From: Peterkaempfera bronchialis
GTDB lineage: Bacteria > Actinomycetota > Actinomycetes > Streptomycetales > Streptomycetaceae
Length of the DNA: 64,000 nt
Reading direction: 5' to 3'
NCBI RefSeq assembly: GCF_003258605.2
Contig: NZ_CP031264.1
Span: forward strand, 3,844,001 to 3,908,000
Part shown: in pieces, positions 23,051-31,115 of the stretch
How the letters are laid out: the number at the start of each line of letters is the position of its first letter
Position numbering within the stretch: position 1 is the stretch's first letter
Notes under the pieces: model-generated
What the model was told of the DNA's origin: nothing
What the model saw: the letters and a program-made list of their open reading frames with translations, nothing else
The model's database searches: none
Made by a program: the position numbers and the translations under genes

Positions 23051-24607
23051 GTGGACAGGGCGGGGCAGTGGACCGATCGGGTGTTCGGGGCGGGGCGGTC
23101 GGCGGGGAGGACGGCGCTGCGCTGGGCCGGGGTCGGCGTCGACCGGCTGGTGGCCACGTCACCCGCCCGTACCGCGCTGGTGGCCGGCGCCGTGGGGCTG
23201 GCCCTGGCGGCGGGCTCCGTCGCGCTGGCCGGGCCGTGGGAGGGCGGCCAGCGGGCCGCCGAGCGACGCGCCGCCGCCGGGTCCCGGCCGAGCTCGGCGC
23301 CGCAGCCCAGCCCGACCCCGCAGCGCCGCCCGGCGGCGGCGGTCCTCAAGGCCGCCGGTGCCACCGGTCCTGCCGGTGCCGCCGGTTCCGCCGGGGCCGT
23401 GGCGCCGGTGCCCACCCGTACGGGGCTGCACGCCGCCCTCGCCGAGGCCATGGCCGACCCCGTGCTGGGCTCCGTCACCGCGTCGATCGCCGACGCGGCC
23501 ACCGGCCGGCTGCTCTACGGCTCGGGTGAGACGGTGCCCGCCACCCCCGCCTCCACCACCAAGATCGGCACCTCCATAGCCGCCCTCACCCTGCTCGGCG
23601 GAGACCACCGCATCACCACCCGGGCGGTTAGGGGCGAGGACGCCGACGAGGTCGTCCTGGTCGGCGGCGGCGACCCCACCCTCACCGTGCTGCCGCGCGC
23701 CAAGGGGTCCGACCCGGACACCGCCCCCGCCTCGCTGCGCGATCTGGCCGACCGCACCGCCGCCGCCCTCAAGGCCGCCGGGACCACCTCCATACGCCTC
23801 GGCTACGACACCTCCGCCTACGACGGCCCCGTCCGCCACCCGTACCACGACGGCGAGAACATCGCCCCGGTCAGCGCCCTGATGGCCGACGAGGGCCGGA
23901 TCGACCCGCGCGGCACCAGCGTCGCCGTCCGCTACGAAGACCCCGCCGACCAGGCCGCCGAGGCATTCGCCCAGCTGCTGCGCGGCCGGGGCCTCACCGT
24001 CACCGCCGTCCGCCCCCGGACCGCCCCCGCCCAGGCCGCCGAGCTGGCCCGGGTGCAGTCGCCCACCCTGGCCCGGCTGGTCGAGCGACTGCTCACCGAC
24101 TCCGACAACGACCTCGCCGAGGCCGTCGCCCGCCAGGTCGCCGTCGCCGCCGCCACCCCGGTCAGCTTCGAGGGCGCCGCAGCCGCCGTACGGGAGACCC
24201 TGGCCCGCGCCGGGGTGCCGCTCGGCGCCACCGTGCTGCACGACGGCAGCGGCCTGAGCCGCGACAACGCCATCCCGCCCGCCGTCCTCACCGAACTGCT
24301 CGCCCTCGCCGCCTCCGCCGACCACCCCGAGCTGCGCCCGGTCCTCAGCGGCCTGCCCATCGCCGGATTCACCGGCACCCTCCAGGACCGCTACGCCAGC
24401 GGCACCGGGGCGGACGCCGCCGCCGGACTGGTCCGCGCCAAGACCGGCACCCTGAACGGCGTCAACACCCTCGCCGGGCTCGTCGTGGACCGCGACGGGC
24501 GGCTGCTCGCCTTCGCGCTGATGGCCCGGGGCGGCGCCGACGCCCTCACGGTGCGCGCCGCCCTCGACCGGATCGCCGTGCGCGTCGCCGCATGCGGCTG
24601 CCGGTAG
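23051..24607 (+). CDS. D-alanyl-D-alanine carboxypeptidase, PBP4 (S13) family
   Basis: The 518-residue protein has an N-terminal membrane anchor ('ALVAGAVGLALAAGSVALAGPW', about residues 38-60), a Pro/Ala linker, and an S13 catalytic domain with the three penicillin-binding motifs: STTK ('TPASTTKIGTSIAAL'), SDN ('LTDSDNDLAEAVARQ') and KTG ('RAKTGTLNGVNTLAG'). 'LVGGGDPTL' is a PBP4 marker. It trims peptidoglycan stem peptides outside the membrane and is a beta-lactam target. The GTG follows AAGGGG by 8 bp. It is part of the conserved core and its nearness to the beta-lactam cluster is probably coincidence. Confidence 0.88.
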   Translation: MDRAGQWTDRVFGAGRSAGRTALRWAGVGVDRLVATSPARTALVAGAVGLALAAGSVALAGPWEGGQRAAERRAAAGSRPSSAPQPSPTPQRRPAAAVLKAAGATGPAGAAGSAGAVAPVPTRTGLHAALAEAMADPVLGSVTASIADAATGRLLYGSGETVPATPASTTKIGTSIAALTLLGGDHRITTRAVRGEDADEVVLVGGGDPTLTVLPRAKGSDPDTAPASLRDLADRTAAALKAAGTTSIRLGYDTSAYDGPVRHPYHDGENIAPVSALMADEGRIDPRGTSVAVRYEDPADQAAEAFAQLLRGRGLTVTAVRPRTAPAQAAELARVQSPTLARLVERLLTDSDNDLAEAVARQVAVAAATPVSFEGAAAAVRETLARAGVPLGATVLHDGSGLSRDNAIPPAVLTELLALAASADHPELRPVLSGLPIAGFTGTLQDRYASGTGADAAAGLVRAKTGTLNGVNTLAGLVVDRDGRLLAFALMARGGADALTVRAALDRIAVRVAACGCR

Positions 24608-24633
24608 CGGTCGTCAGCACGTACGGTGAAAGC

Positions 24634-25809
24634 ATGACGAGCGCGCGTACTGACATGGTCGACTGGAACCTCGCAGTCGCGACGGCGACCCGGCTGGTGC
24701 GGCCCGGTCCGGAGATCACCCGGGAGGGGGCCCGCGAGGTCGTGGCGGAGCTGCGCCGCCATGCGCGGGACGCCGAGGCCCACGTCCGGGCGTTCACCGG
24801 GCTCTCCTCGCCCGGCGCCGGAACGCCGGTGCTGATCGTGGACCGGCCCGGCTGGGTCAAGGCCAATGTGGCCGGCTTCCGGACCGTGATCCAGCCGCTG
24901 GTGAGCAAGCTCCAGGCACGGCGCGAGGGCGTCCCCGGCGCTGCGGTGCTGGGCGCCGTCGGCGAGAAGGTCACCGGGGTGGAGGTGGGCGCCCTGCTGG
25001 CGTTCCTCTCCTCCAAGGTGCTGGGCCAGTACGAGACCTTCGCCCCCGCCGAGGCCCCCGACAGCCCGGCGGCGCTCTTCGACGGACCCGGGCAGCGGCC
25101 CGCCGCCGCCACTGCGGGCCGGCTGCTGCTGGTCGCCCCCAACATCGTGCACGTGGAGCGGGAGCTCGACGTCGACCCGCATGACTTCCGGCTCTGGGTC
25201 TGCCTGCACGAGGAGACCCACCGCACCCAGTTCGCGGCCGTGCCCTGGCTGCGCGACCACGTCGAGTCGGAGATCCAGGCGTTCCTCGCCGAGACCGATG
25301 TCGACCCCGCCACCCTGCTGGAGCGGTTCGCCGAGGCCGCCCGCGGCCTGGCCGGCGGCCTGCCCATCCCGGGCCTCGGCGGTGACCACGGCGACCATGC
25401 GCAGCACGGTGCCCCCGGCGGTCCCACCGGCATCCTGGACGTGGTCCAGACCCCGGCCCAGCGGGAGATCCTGGCCCGGCTGACCGCCGTGATGTCGCTG
25501 CTGGAGGGCCACGCGGACTTTGTGATGGACGGGGTGGGACCGGAGGTCGTCCCCTCGGTGGCCGAGATCCGGGAGAAGTTCCAGCAGCGCCGGGCCAAGG
25601 GCGCCGGCCGCCTCGACCTGCTGCTGCGCCGCCTGCTGGGCCTGGACGCCAAGCTGAGGCAGTACCAGGACGGCGCCGCCTTCGTCCGGGAGGTCGTCGA
25701 GCGGGTCGGCATGGAGGGCTTCAACCGGGTCTGGACCTCCCCCAACACCCTGCCCACCCGGGACGAGATCCACGACCCCGCCGCCTGGGTCTCCCGGGTG
25801 CACAAGTGA
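24634..25809 (+). CDS. Zinc-dependent metalloprotease, F420-biosynthesis-associated family
   Basis: The 391-residue protein starts 'MVDWNLAVATATRLVRPGPEIT' after a short leader and carries a zinc HExxH motif, 'LWVCLHEETHRTQF', with a second metal region 'LLEGHADFVMDGVG'. This is the actinobacterial family described as coenzyme-F420 biosynthesis-associated or putative hydrolase. Its substrate is unknown. The ATG at 24634 lies 26 bp after the dacB-type stop and was chosen over an upstream ATG inside that gene. A Gly/His-rich insert ('GLGGDHGDHAQHGAPGG') sits mid-protein. Confidence 0.8.
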   Translation: MTSARTDMVDWNLAVATATRLVRPGPEITREGAREVVAELRRHARDAEAHVRAFTGLSSPGAGTPVLIVDRPGWVKANVAGFRTVIQPLVSKLQARREGVPGAAVLGAVGEKVTGVEVGALLAFLSSKVLGQYETFAPAEAPDSPAALFDGPGQRPAAATAGRLLLVAPNIVHVERELDVDPHDFRLWVCLHEETHRTQFAAVPWLRDHVESEIQAFLAETDVDPATLLERFAEAARGLAGGLPIPGLGGDHGDHAQHGAPGGPTGILDVVQTPAQREILARLTAVMSLLEGHADFVMDGVGPEVVPSVAEIREKFQQRRAKGAGRLDLLLRRLLGLDAKLRQYQDGAAFVREVVERVGMEGFNRVWTSPNTLPTRDEIHDPAAWVSRVHK

Positions 25810-26240
25810 CGGCGGTGCAGACATGACGGCGCCACACACATGACGGCGGTGCCCATACGACGGCGGTACGGATGTGACGGCGGGTGCGGAAGTGGCGCCG
25901 CCGCACCTCCGTGACGGCTGTGCACGGATGACGGTTGCGCAGACCTGACGCGATAGGACCGCGCGAGTCCACCCGGGTGAACGGATCTGCCCGGTGGACC
26001 GTTTCTCCATTCACCCGTCCGTGGGACCGTTGTCGTACCGGTGGCGCGGGCACCCCGGCAGACGCTGCACTTCTGCGACGATCTGTGCCAGGCGGGGCAT
26101 ACCCGGCACAATCCCATCGACACGCCGGAAGCGAAGCCTGGCCCGCCGCAGCCACCCGTGGAAGGACACGCCCCCACCCCGGCCCGCGACCGGGACGCGG
26201 CGGAGGGCGCGGCCGACCCGTCCCGAAGGAGGAGCCCGCC
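25810..26240. other. 431-bp intergenic region with degenerate TGACGGCGGTGC repeats
   Basis: From about 25808 to 25945 a unit like TGACGGCGGTGCAGACA recurs six to eight times with changes and irregular spacing of about 18-22 bp. The remainder (25946-26240) contains no supported gene; the inverted pair TGTGCC...GGCACA lies around 26086-26112. The promoter of tilS-hpt is expected here. The end of the region provides GAAGGAGGAG, the tilS ribosome site. Confidence 0.6.
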
Positions 26241-27334
26241 GTGGGTCCGCATCCCGCCGTCGCAGCGATACGCCTGGCCGTCCGCCGCACCCTCGCCGAC
26301 CTCGCCGCCCACGCGGCGCCCGGCGGCACCTTCGCCGCCCCGCCCCCACCCCGCCCCGCCAGGTCTCCGCCGATCCCACCCGGCTGCCCCGCGCCCAGGC
26401 CCCGGCCGACGCCCCCCTGGTGCTCGTCGCGTGCAGCGGCGGCGCCGACTCCATGGCCCTGGCCGTCGCCACCGCCTTCGAAGCCCCCAAGCTCGGCCTG
26501 CGGGCCGGCGCCGTCACCGTCGACCACGGCCTCCAGCCCGGCTCCACCACCCGCGCCCAGGAGGTCGCCGACCGGCTGCGCGGCCTCGGTCTGGACCCCG
26601 TCGAGGCCGCCGCCGTCGCCGTCGGCCGCCTCGGCGGCCCGGAGAACGCCGCCCGCACCGCCCGCTACGCCGCCCTGGACGAGGCCGCCGCCCGCCATGA
26701 CGCCATCGCCGTGCTGCTCGGCCACACCCGCGACGACCAGGCCGAGACGGTGCTGCTCGGCCTCGCCCGCGGCTCCGGGGCCCGCTCCCTCGCCGGGATG
26801 CCCGCCGCCGCCGGCCGCTACCGCCGCCCGCTGCTGGAGGTCGACCGGGCCGCCACCCGCCAGGCATGCGCCGCGCAGGGCGTCACCGTCTGGGACGACC
26901 CGCACAACACCGACCCCGCCTTCACCCGCTCCCGGGTCCGCCACGAGGTGCTGCCGGTGCTGGAGAAGCACCTCGGCGGCGGCGTCGTGGAGGCGCTGGC
27001 CCGTACCGCCCGGCTCTTCCGCGACGACGCCGACGCCCTGGACGCCTGGGCCGACCGGGTCGAGCGGGAGGTGCGCGACCCGGACGACCCGGAGGGCGCT
27101 CTGGACACCGGCAGGCTCGCCGCGCTGCCGCCCGCCGTGCGCCGCCGGGTGCTGCGCCGCGCCGCCGTCCTGGCCGGAAGTCCGCCCGGTGATCTCTTCG
27201 CCCGGCATGTGGAGGCGATCGAGCAGCTGGTCACCGGCTGGCGCGGTCAGGGACCGCTCCACCTGCCCGGGGGCGTCGAGGCCCGTCGCCGGTGTGGCAG
27301 GCTGTTCTTCCGGACCCAGACCCCGAACGCTTGA
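26241..27334 (+). CDS. tilS: tRNA(Ile)-lysidine synthase, apparently split by a -1 frameshift
   Basis: TilS converts the wobble C of tRNA-Ile(CAU) to lysidine and is normally essential. The GTG at 26241 has an excellent site (GAAGGAGGAG) and starts the expected N-terminus '[23 protein letters not shown]'. The catalytic part, '[22 protein letters not shown]' with PP-loop SGGADS, '[10 protein letters not shown]', '[22 protein letters not shown]', is in another frame. The switch must occur in the C-rich stretch around 26338-26360. The span of 1094 nt is one short of a multiple of three, so one missing base explains it. Because the gene is essential, a sequencing error or programmed slip is more likely than loss. 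Confidence 0.85.
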
Positions 27335-27348
27335 GGAAGTACCGCGCG

Positions 27349-27903
27349 GTGGACGACAAGGACATGGGCACCGATCTCGCCAAGGTGCTGATCACCAAGG
27401 AAGAGATCGACGCCAAGCTCGCCGAGCTTGCCGGCCGGATCGACCAGGACTACGCGGGCCGGGACCTGCTGATCGTGGGCGTCCTCAAGGGCGCCGTGAT
27501 GGTGATGGCGGATCTCGCCCGGGCCCTGCACACCCCGGTGACCATGGACTGGATGGCGGTCTCGTCGTACGGCATGGGGACCCGGTCCTCCGGCGTGGTG
27601 CGCATCCTCAAGGACCTCGACACCGACATCGCGGGCCGCGATGTGCTGATCGTCGAGGACATCATCGACTCCGGTCTCACCCTCTCCTGGCTGATCGGCA
27701 ACCTCGGCTCCCGGGGGCCGGCCTCGCTGGAGGTCTGCACCCTGCTGCGCAAGCCCGACGCCGCCAAGGTCGAGATCGACGTCAAGTACGTCGGTTTCGA
27801 CATCCCCAACGAGTTCGTGGTCGGCTATGGCCTGGACTACGCGGAGAAGTACCGCAATCTTCCGTTCGTCGGTACCCTCGCACCCCACGTCTACGGCGGC
27901 TGA
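27349..27903 (+). CDS. hpt: Hypoxanthine(-guanine) phosphoribosyltransferase
   Basis: The 184-residue protein has the type I PRT loop '[17 protein letters not shown]', the N-terminal '[21 protein letters not shown]' and the closing '[18 protein letters not shown]'. It salvages hypoxanthine and guanine with PRPP. The GTG start has GAGGAAG about 10 bp upstream and begins 14 bp after the tilS stop, as in the usual tilS-hpt-ftsH order. Confidence 0.95.
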   Translation: MDDKDMGTDLAKVLITKEEIDAKLAELAGRIDQDYAGRDLLIVGVLKGAVMVMADLARALHTPVTMDWMAVSSYGMGTRSSGVVRILKDLDTDIAGRDVLIVEDIIDSGLTLSWLIGNLGSRGPASLEVCTLLRKPDAAKVEIDVKYVGFDIPNEFVVGYGLDYAEKYRNLPFVGTLAPHVYGG

Positions 27904-28117
27904 GACCGCTCGCGGCAGAGCGGGGGGCGGCGCGGGAACAGAGCGCCGCTTCCCGCCGTTCAACTTCCAGCGGTCCGCATTCGTCACTGAAGAGGGTGGC
28001 TGCGGTACCGTCCAATAAACCGCTCTTCGTACCACGGAGCGGGACCGCTAGAGGTCGAAAGCACACATCCGGGATGCGCCGGCGGACGACAGAAGCCGCC
28101 CGGCGCCGTCGAATGGC

Positions 28118-28148
28118 AGGAGGGACGGGGCGGCAACGCCCCGCATGG
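28118..28148 (+). promoter_or_regulatory. Shine-Dalgarno separated from the ftsH start by a GCAA-loop hairpin
   Basis: AGGAGGG at 28118-28124 is the only good ribosome site but lies 24 bp before the ftsH ATG. Between them, GGGGCG (28127-28132) and CGCCCC (28137-28142) form a perfect 6-bp stem with a GCAA tetraloop. Folding would bring the site to a normal distance from the start codon. Confidence 0.5.
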
Positions 28149-30176
28149 ATGGACGTCAAACGATACTTCCGTGCGCCGATCATGTGGATCGTGCTGGCCG
28201 TCCTTGCCGTCATCGTGCTGATGCAGGTCGTCTCGTCGTCGAACGGCTACAAGACGGTGGACACCGGCGAGGTGGTCGCGGCCATCGATGCCGGGCAGGT
28301 GAAGCAGGCGCAGATCACGACCGGTGACGAGAACACGGTCAAGATCCAGCTCAAGGACAACCAGAAGATCGACGGCAGCAACCGCGTCAAGGCGTCGTAC
28401 ATCGGCAACCAGGGCGTGGCCATCGCCGACAAGCTTCAGGCCGCCCAGGAGGGCAAGAAGCTCCCCGACGGCTACACCGTCTCCCCGACCAAGCAGAACG
28501 CGTTCCTCAGCATCCTGCTGTCGATGCTGCCCATCGTCTTCATCGTGATCGTCTTCCTGTTCCTGATGAATCAGATGCAGGGCGGCGGCTCCCGGGTGAT
28601 GAACTTCGGCAAGTCCAAGGCCAAGCTGATCACCAAGGACACCCCCAAGACCACCTTCGCCGATGTGGCGGGCGCGGACGAGGCGGTCGAGGAGCTCCAC
28701 GAGATCAAGGAGTTCCTCCAGGAGCCGGCCAAGTTCCAGGCCGTGGGCGCCAAGATCCCCAAGGGCGTGCTGCTGTACGGCCCGCCCGGCACCGGCAAGA
28801 CCCTGCTGGCCCGCGCCGTGGCCGGCGAGGCCGGGGTGCCGTTCTACTCGATCTCCGGCTCCGACTTCGTGGAGATGTTCGTCGGTGTCGGCGCCTCGCG
28901 CGTCCGCGACCTCTTCGAGCAGGCCAAGGCGAACGCCCCGGCCATCGTCTTCGTGGACGAGATCGACGCGGTCGGCCGGCACCGTGGCGCCGGCCTCGGC
29001 GGCGGCCACGACGAGCGCGAGCAGACCCTCAACCAGCTGCTGGTCGAGATGGACGGCTTCGACGTCAAGGGCGGCGTGATCCTCATCGCGGCCACCAACC
29101 GCCCCGACATCCTGGACCCGGCGCTGCTCCGCCCGGGCCGCTTCGACCGGCAGATCGCCGTGGAGCGCCCCGACCTCCAGGGCCGCCTGGAGATCCTCAA
29201 GGTGCACCAGAAGGGGAAGCCGATCGCACCGGACGTCGACCTGATGGCCGTCGCCCGCCGCACCCCCGGCTTCACCGGCGCCGACCTCTCCAATGTGCTC
29301 AACGAGGCCGCGCTGCTGACCGCCCGCTCCGACAAGAAGCTGGTGGACAACTTCACCCTGGACGAGGCGATCGACCGCGTCGTGGCCGGACCGCAGAAGC
29401 GGACCCGGATCATGAGCGACAAGGAGAAGAAGATCACCGCGTACCACGAGGGCGGCCACGCCCTGGTGGCGGCGGCCTCGCCCAACAGCGACCCGGTGCA
29501 CAAGATCACCATCCTGTCGCGCGGCCGGGCCCTGGGCTACACCATGGTCCTGCCGGACGAGGACAAGTACTCCACCACCCGCAACGAGATGCTCGACCAG
29601 CTCGCCTACATGCTGGGCGGCCGGGCGGCGGAGGAGCTGGTCTTCCACGACCCGACCACCGGCGCGGCCAACGACATCGAGAAGGCCACCGCCACCGCGC
29701 GGGCCATGGTCACCCAGTACGGCATGACCGAGCGGCTCGGGGCCATCAAGTTCGGCTCCGACAACGCGGAGCCGTTCCTCGGACGTGAGATGGGTCACCA
29801 GCGCGACTACTCGGAAGAGGTCGCCGCGCTGGTCGACGAAGAGGTCAAGAAGCTCATCGAGACCGCGCACAACGAGGCGTGGGAGATCCTGGTCGAGAAC
29901 CGCGACGTGCTCGACAACCTCGTTCTGGCCCTCCTGGAGAAGGAGACGCTGAACAAGGAGCAGATCGCCGAGATCTTCAAGCCGATCGTCAAGCGCCCGC
30001 CGCGCCCGGCCTGGACCGGTTCGACCCGCCGGACCCCGTCCACCCGGCCGCCGGTGCAGTCGCCCAAGGAGCTGGCCCTCACCAACGGCAGCCAGACCGC
30101 GACCCCCACGGTGGACACCACCCCGGTCGACACGGTCAAGCTGCCGCCCCTGGAGGAGCCCCCCTCCGGGAGCTGA
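28149..30176 (+). CDS. ftsH: ATP-dependent membrane zinc metalloprotease FtsH
   Basis: The 675-residue protein has a first membrane helix (residues 10-26), an extracytoplasmic domain of about 90 residues, a second helix ('[22 protein letters not shown]'), the AAA module with Walker A 'GPPGTGKT', Walker B '[11 protein letters not shown]' and SRH '[20 protein letters not shown]', and the protease domain with zinc motif HEGGH. It degrades misfolded membrane and some regulatory proteins. The tail is Pro/Thr-rich. The start 'MDVKRYF' matches homologues; an in-frame ATG 36 bp upstream lacks a ribosome site. A 245-bp leader separates it from hpt. Confidence 0.96.
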   Translation: MDVKRYFRAPIMWIVLAVLAVIVLMQVVSSSNGYKTVDTGEVVAAIDAGQVKQAQITTGDENTVKIQLKDNQKIDGSNRVKASYIGNQGVAIADKLQAAQEGKKLPDGYTVSPTKQNAFLSILLSMLPIVFIVIVFLFLMNQMQGGGSRVMNFGKSKAKLITKDTPKTTFADVAGADEAVEELHEIKEFLQEPAKFQAVGAKIPKGVLLYGPPGTGKTLLARAVAGEAGVPFYSISGSDFVEMFVGVGASRVRDLFEQAKANAPAIVFVDEIDAVGRHRGAGLGGGHDEREQTLNQLLVEMDGFDVKGGVILIAATNRPDILDPALLRPGRFDRQIAVERPDLQGRLEILKVHQKGKPIAPDVDLMAVARRTPGFTGADLSNVLNEAALLTARSDKKLVDNFTLDEAIDRVVAGPQKRTRIMSDKEKKITAYHEGGHALVAAASPNSDPVHKITILSRGRALGYTMVLPDEDKYSTTRNEMLDQLAYMLGGRAAEELVFHDPTTGAANDIEKATATARAMVTQYGMTERLGAIKFGSDNAEPFLGREMGHQRDYSEEVAALVDEEVKKLIETAHNEAWEILVENRDVLDNLVLALLEKETLNKEQIAEIFKPIVKRPPRPAWTGSTRRTPSTRPPVQSPKELALTNGSQTATPTVDTTPVDTVKLPPLEEPPSGS

Positions 30177-30204
30177 CCTCGGTCTACCTCGGGCCTGGAA
30201 GAAG

Positions 30205-30241
30205 TGCCGCTCCCCCAGCGCTTTACGCTGGGGGAGCGGCA
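30205..30241. terminator. Terminator hairpin, perfect 15-bp stem, after ftsH
   Basis: Arms 30206-30220 and 30226-30240 match exactly around the loop CTTTA; a T-A pair at 30205/30241 extends the stem. It lies 29 bp after the ftsH stop and 26 bp before the folE start, so it could also attenuate read-through into folE. Confidence 0.85.
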
Positions 30242-30266
30242 TTTCCATCACAGAAGCGAGGACCGC

Positions 30267-30872
30267 ATGACCGACCCGGTGACGCTCGACGGTGAGGCGA
30301 CCGTCGGGGTGTTCGACCAGAAGCGGGCCGAGGACGCGGTCCGTGAACTACTGATAGCGATCGGCGAGGACCCGGACCGCGAGGGCCTGCGGGAGACCCC
30401 GGCCCGGGTGGCGCGCGCCTACCAGGAGATCTTCTCCGGGCTCTGGCAGCAGCCGGAGGACGTGCTCACCACCACCTTCGACCTGGGCCATGACGAGATG
30501 GTGCTGGTCAAGGACATCGAGGTCTACTCGACCTGCGAGCACCACCTGGTGCCGTTCCGGGGCGTCGCCCACGTCGGCTACATCCCGTCCACCAGCGGCA
30601 AGATCACCGGGCTGTCCAAGCTCGCCCGCCTGGTCGACGTCTACGCCCGCCGCCCGCAGGTCCAGGAGCGGCTGACCACCCAGGTCGCCGACGCCCTGAT
30701 GCGCATCCTGGAGCCGCGCGGCGTCATCGTGGTCTTCGAGTGCGAGCACATGTGCATGTCGATGCGCGGCATCCGCAAGCCCGGAGCCAAGACCCTCACC
30801 TCGGCCGTCCGGGGCCAGCTGCGCGACCCCGCCACCCGGGCCGAGGCGATGAGCCTGATCATAGGGCGGTAG
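30267..30872 (+). CDS. folE: GTP cyclohydrolase I
   Basis: The 201-residue enzyme makes dihydroneopterin triphosphate from GTP, the first step of folate synthesis. '[25 protein letters not shown]' carries the zinc Cys and His ligands, '[23 protein letters not shown]' is the family block, and '[13 protein letters not shown]' the second metal and substrate segment. The ATG follows GCGAGGACCGC; in-frame codons upstream belong to the terminator hairpin. Confidence 0.96.
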   Translation: MTDPVTLDGEATVGVFDQKRAEDAVRELLIAIGEDPDREGLRETPARVARAYQEIFSGLWQQPEDVLTTTFDLGHDEMVLVKDIEVYSTCEHHLVPFRGVAHVGYIPSTSGKITGLSKLARLVDVYARRPQVQERLTTQVADALMRILEPRGVIVVFECEHMCMSMRGIRKPGAKTLTSAVRGQLRDPATRAEAMSLIIGR

Positions 30873-30886
30873 GAGAGCGGCACCCC

Positions 30887-30918
30887 GGCCCGGCACCGTC
30901 CCCCGACGGCGCCGGGCC
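30887..30918 (+). terminator. Terminator hairpin after folE
   Basis: Arms 30887-30900 and 30905-30918 pair over 14 bp with one mismatch and a CCCC loop, 14 bp after the folE stop. It would isolate folE from the downstream genes. Confidence 0.7.
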
Positions 30919-31022
30919 AAGGTGTGTCCGGCGGAACCGCCCCAAGGGGCCGTGCGTCCCACGGCACAGAACGTCAGTGCGGCACCCCCCGGACCACGGG
31001 ACGGTGCAAAGGGGGAGTAGTC

Positions 31023-31115
31023 ATGAGGAACCATCACCTCTCATACCTGAGATCTACGGAAGAGCCGGAATCCGCACCTACGCTGAATAACCATGAGCGC
31101 ACCCGTGTCCACTGA
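31023..31115 (+). CDS. Possible 30-residue leader peptide
   Basis: The short frame 'MRNHHLSYLRSTEEPESAP…' has a very strong ribosome site (GGGGGAG, 6 bp before the ATG) in an otherwise non-coding gap. It ends inside the next gene, in a different frame, overlapping its start by 23 bp. The downstream ATG has no ribosome site of its own, so translational coupling is plausible. Composition is not informative. Confidence 0.4.
   Translation: MRNHHLSYLRSTEEPESAPTLNNHERTRVH

Noticed and set aside
23051-24607. PBP4-type protein, L,D-transpeptidase and BlaI as part of the beta-lactam cluster (self-resistance)
   Set aside because: They sit in the conserved core order, 15 to 55 kb from the cluster; proximity alone is not evidence.
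25935-28148. One 1413-residue protein joining TilS N-terminus and FtsH
   Set aside because: The FtsH frame is merely open upstream through tilS and hpt. Only the first tilS codons in this frame are meaningful; FtsH starts at 28149.
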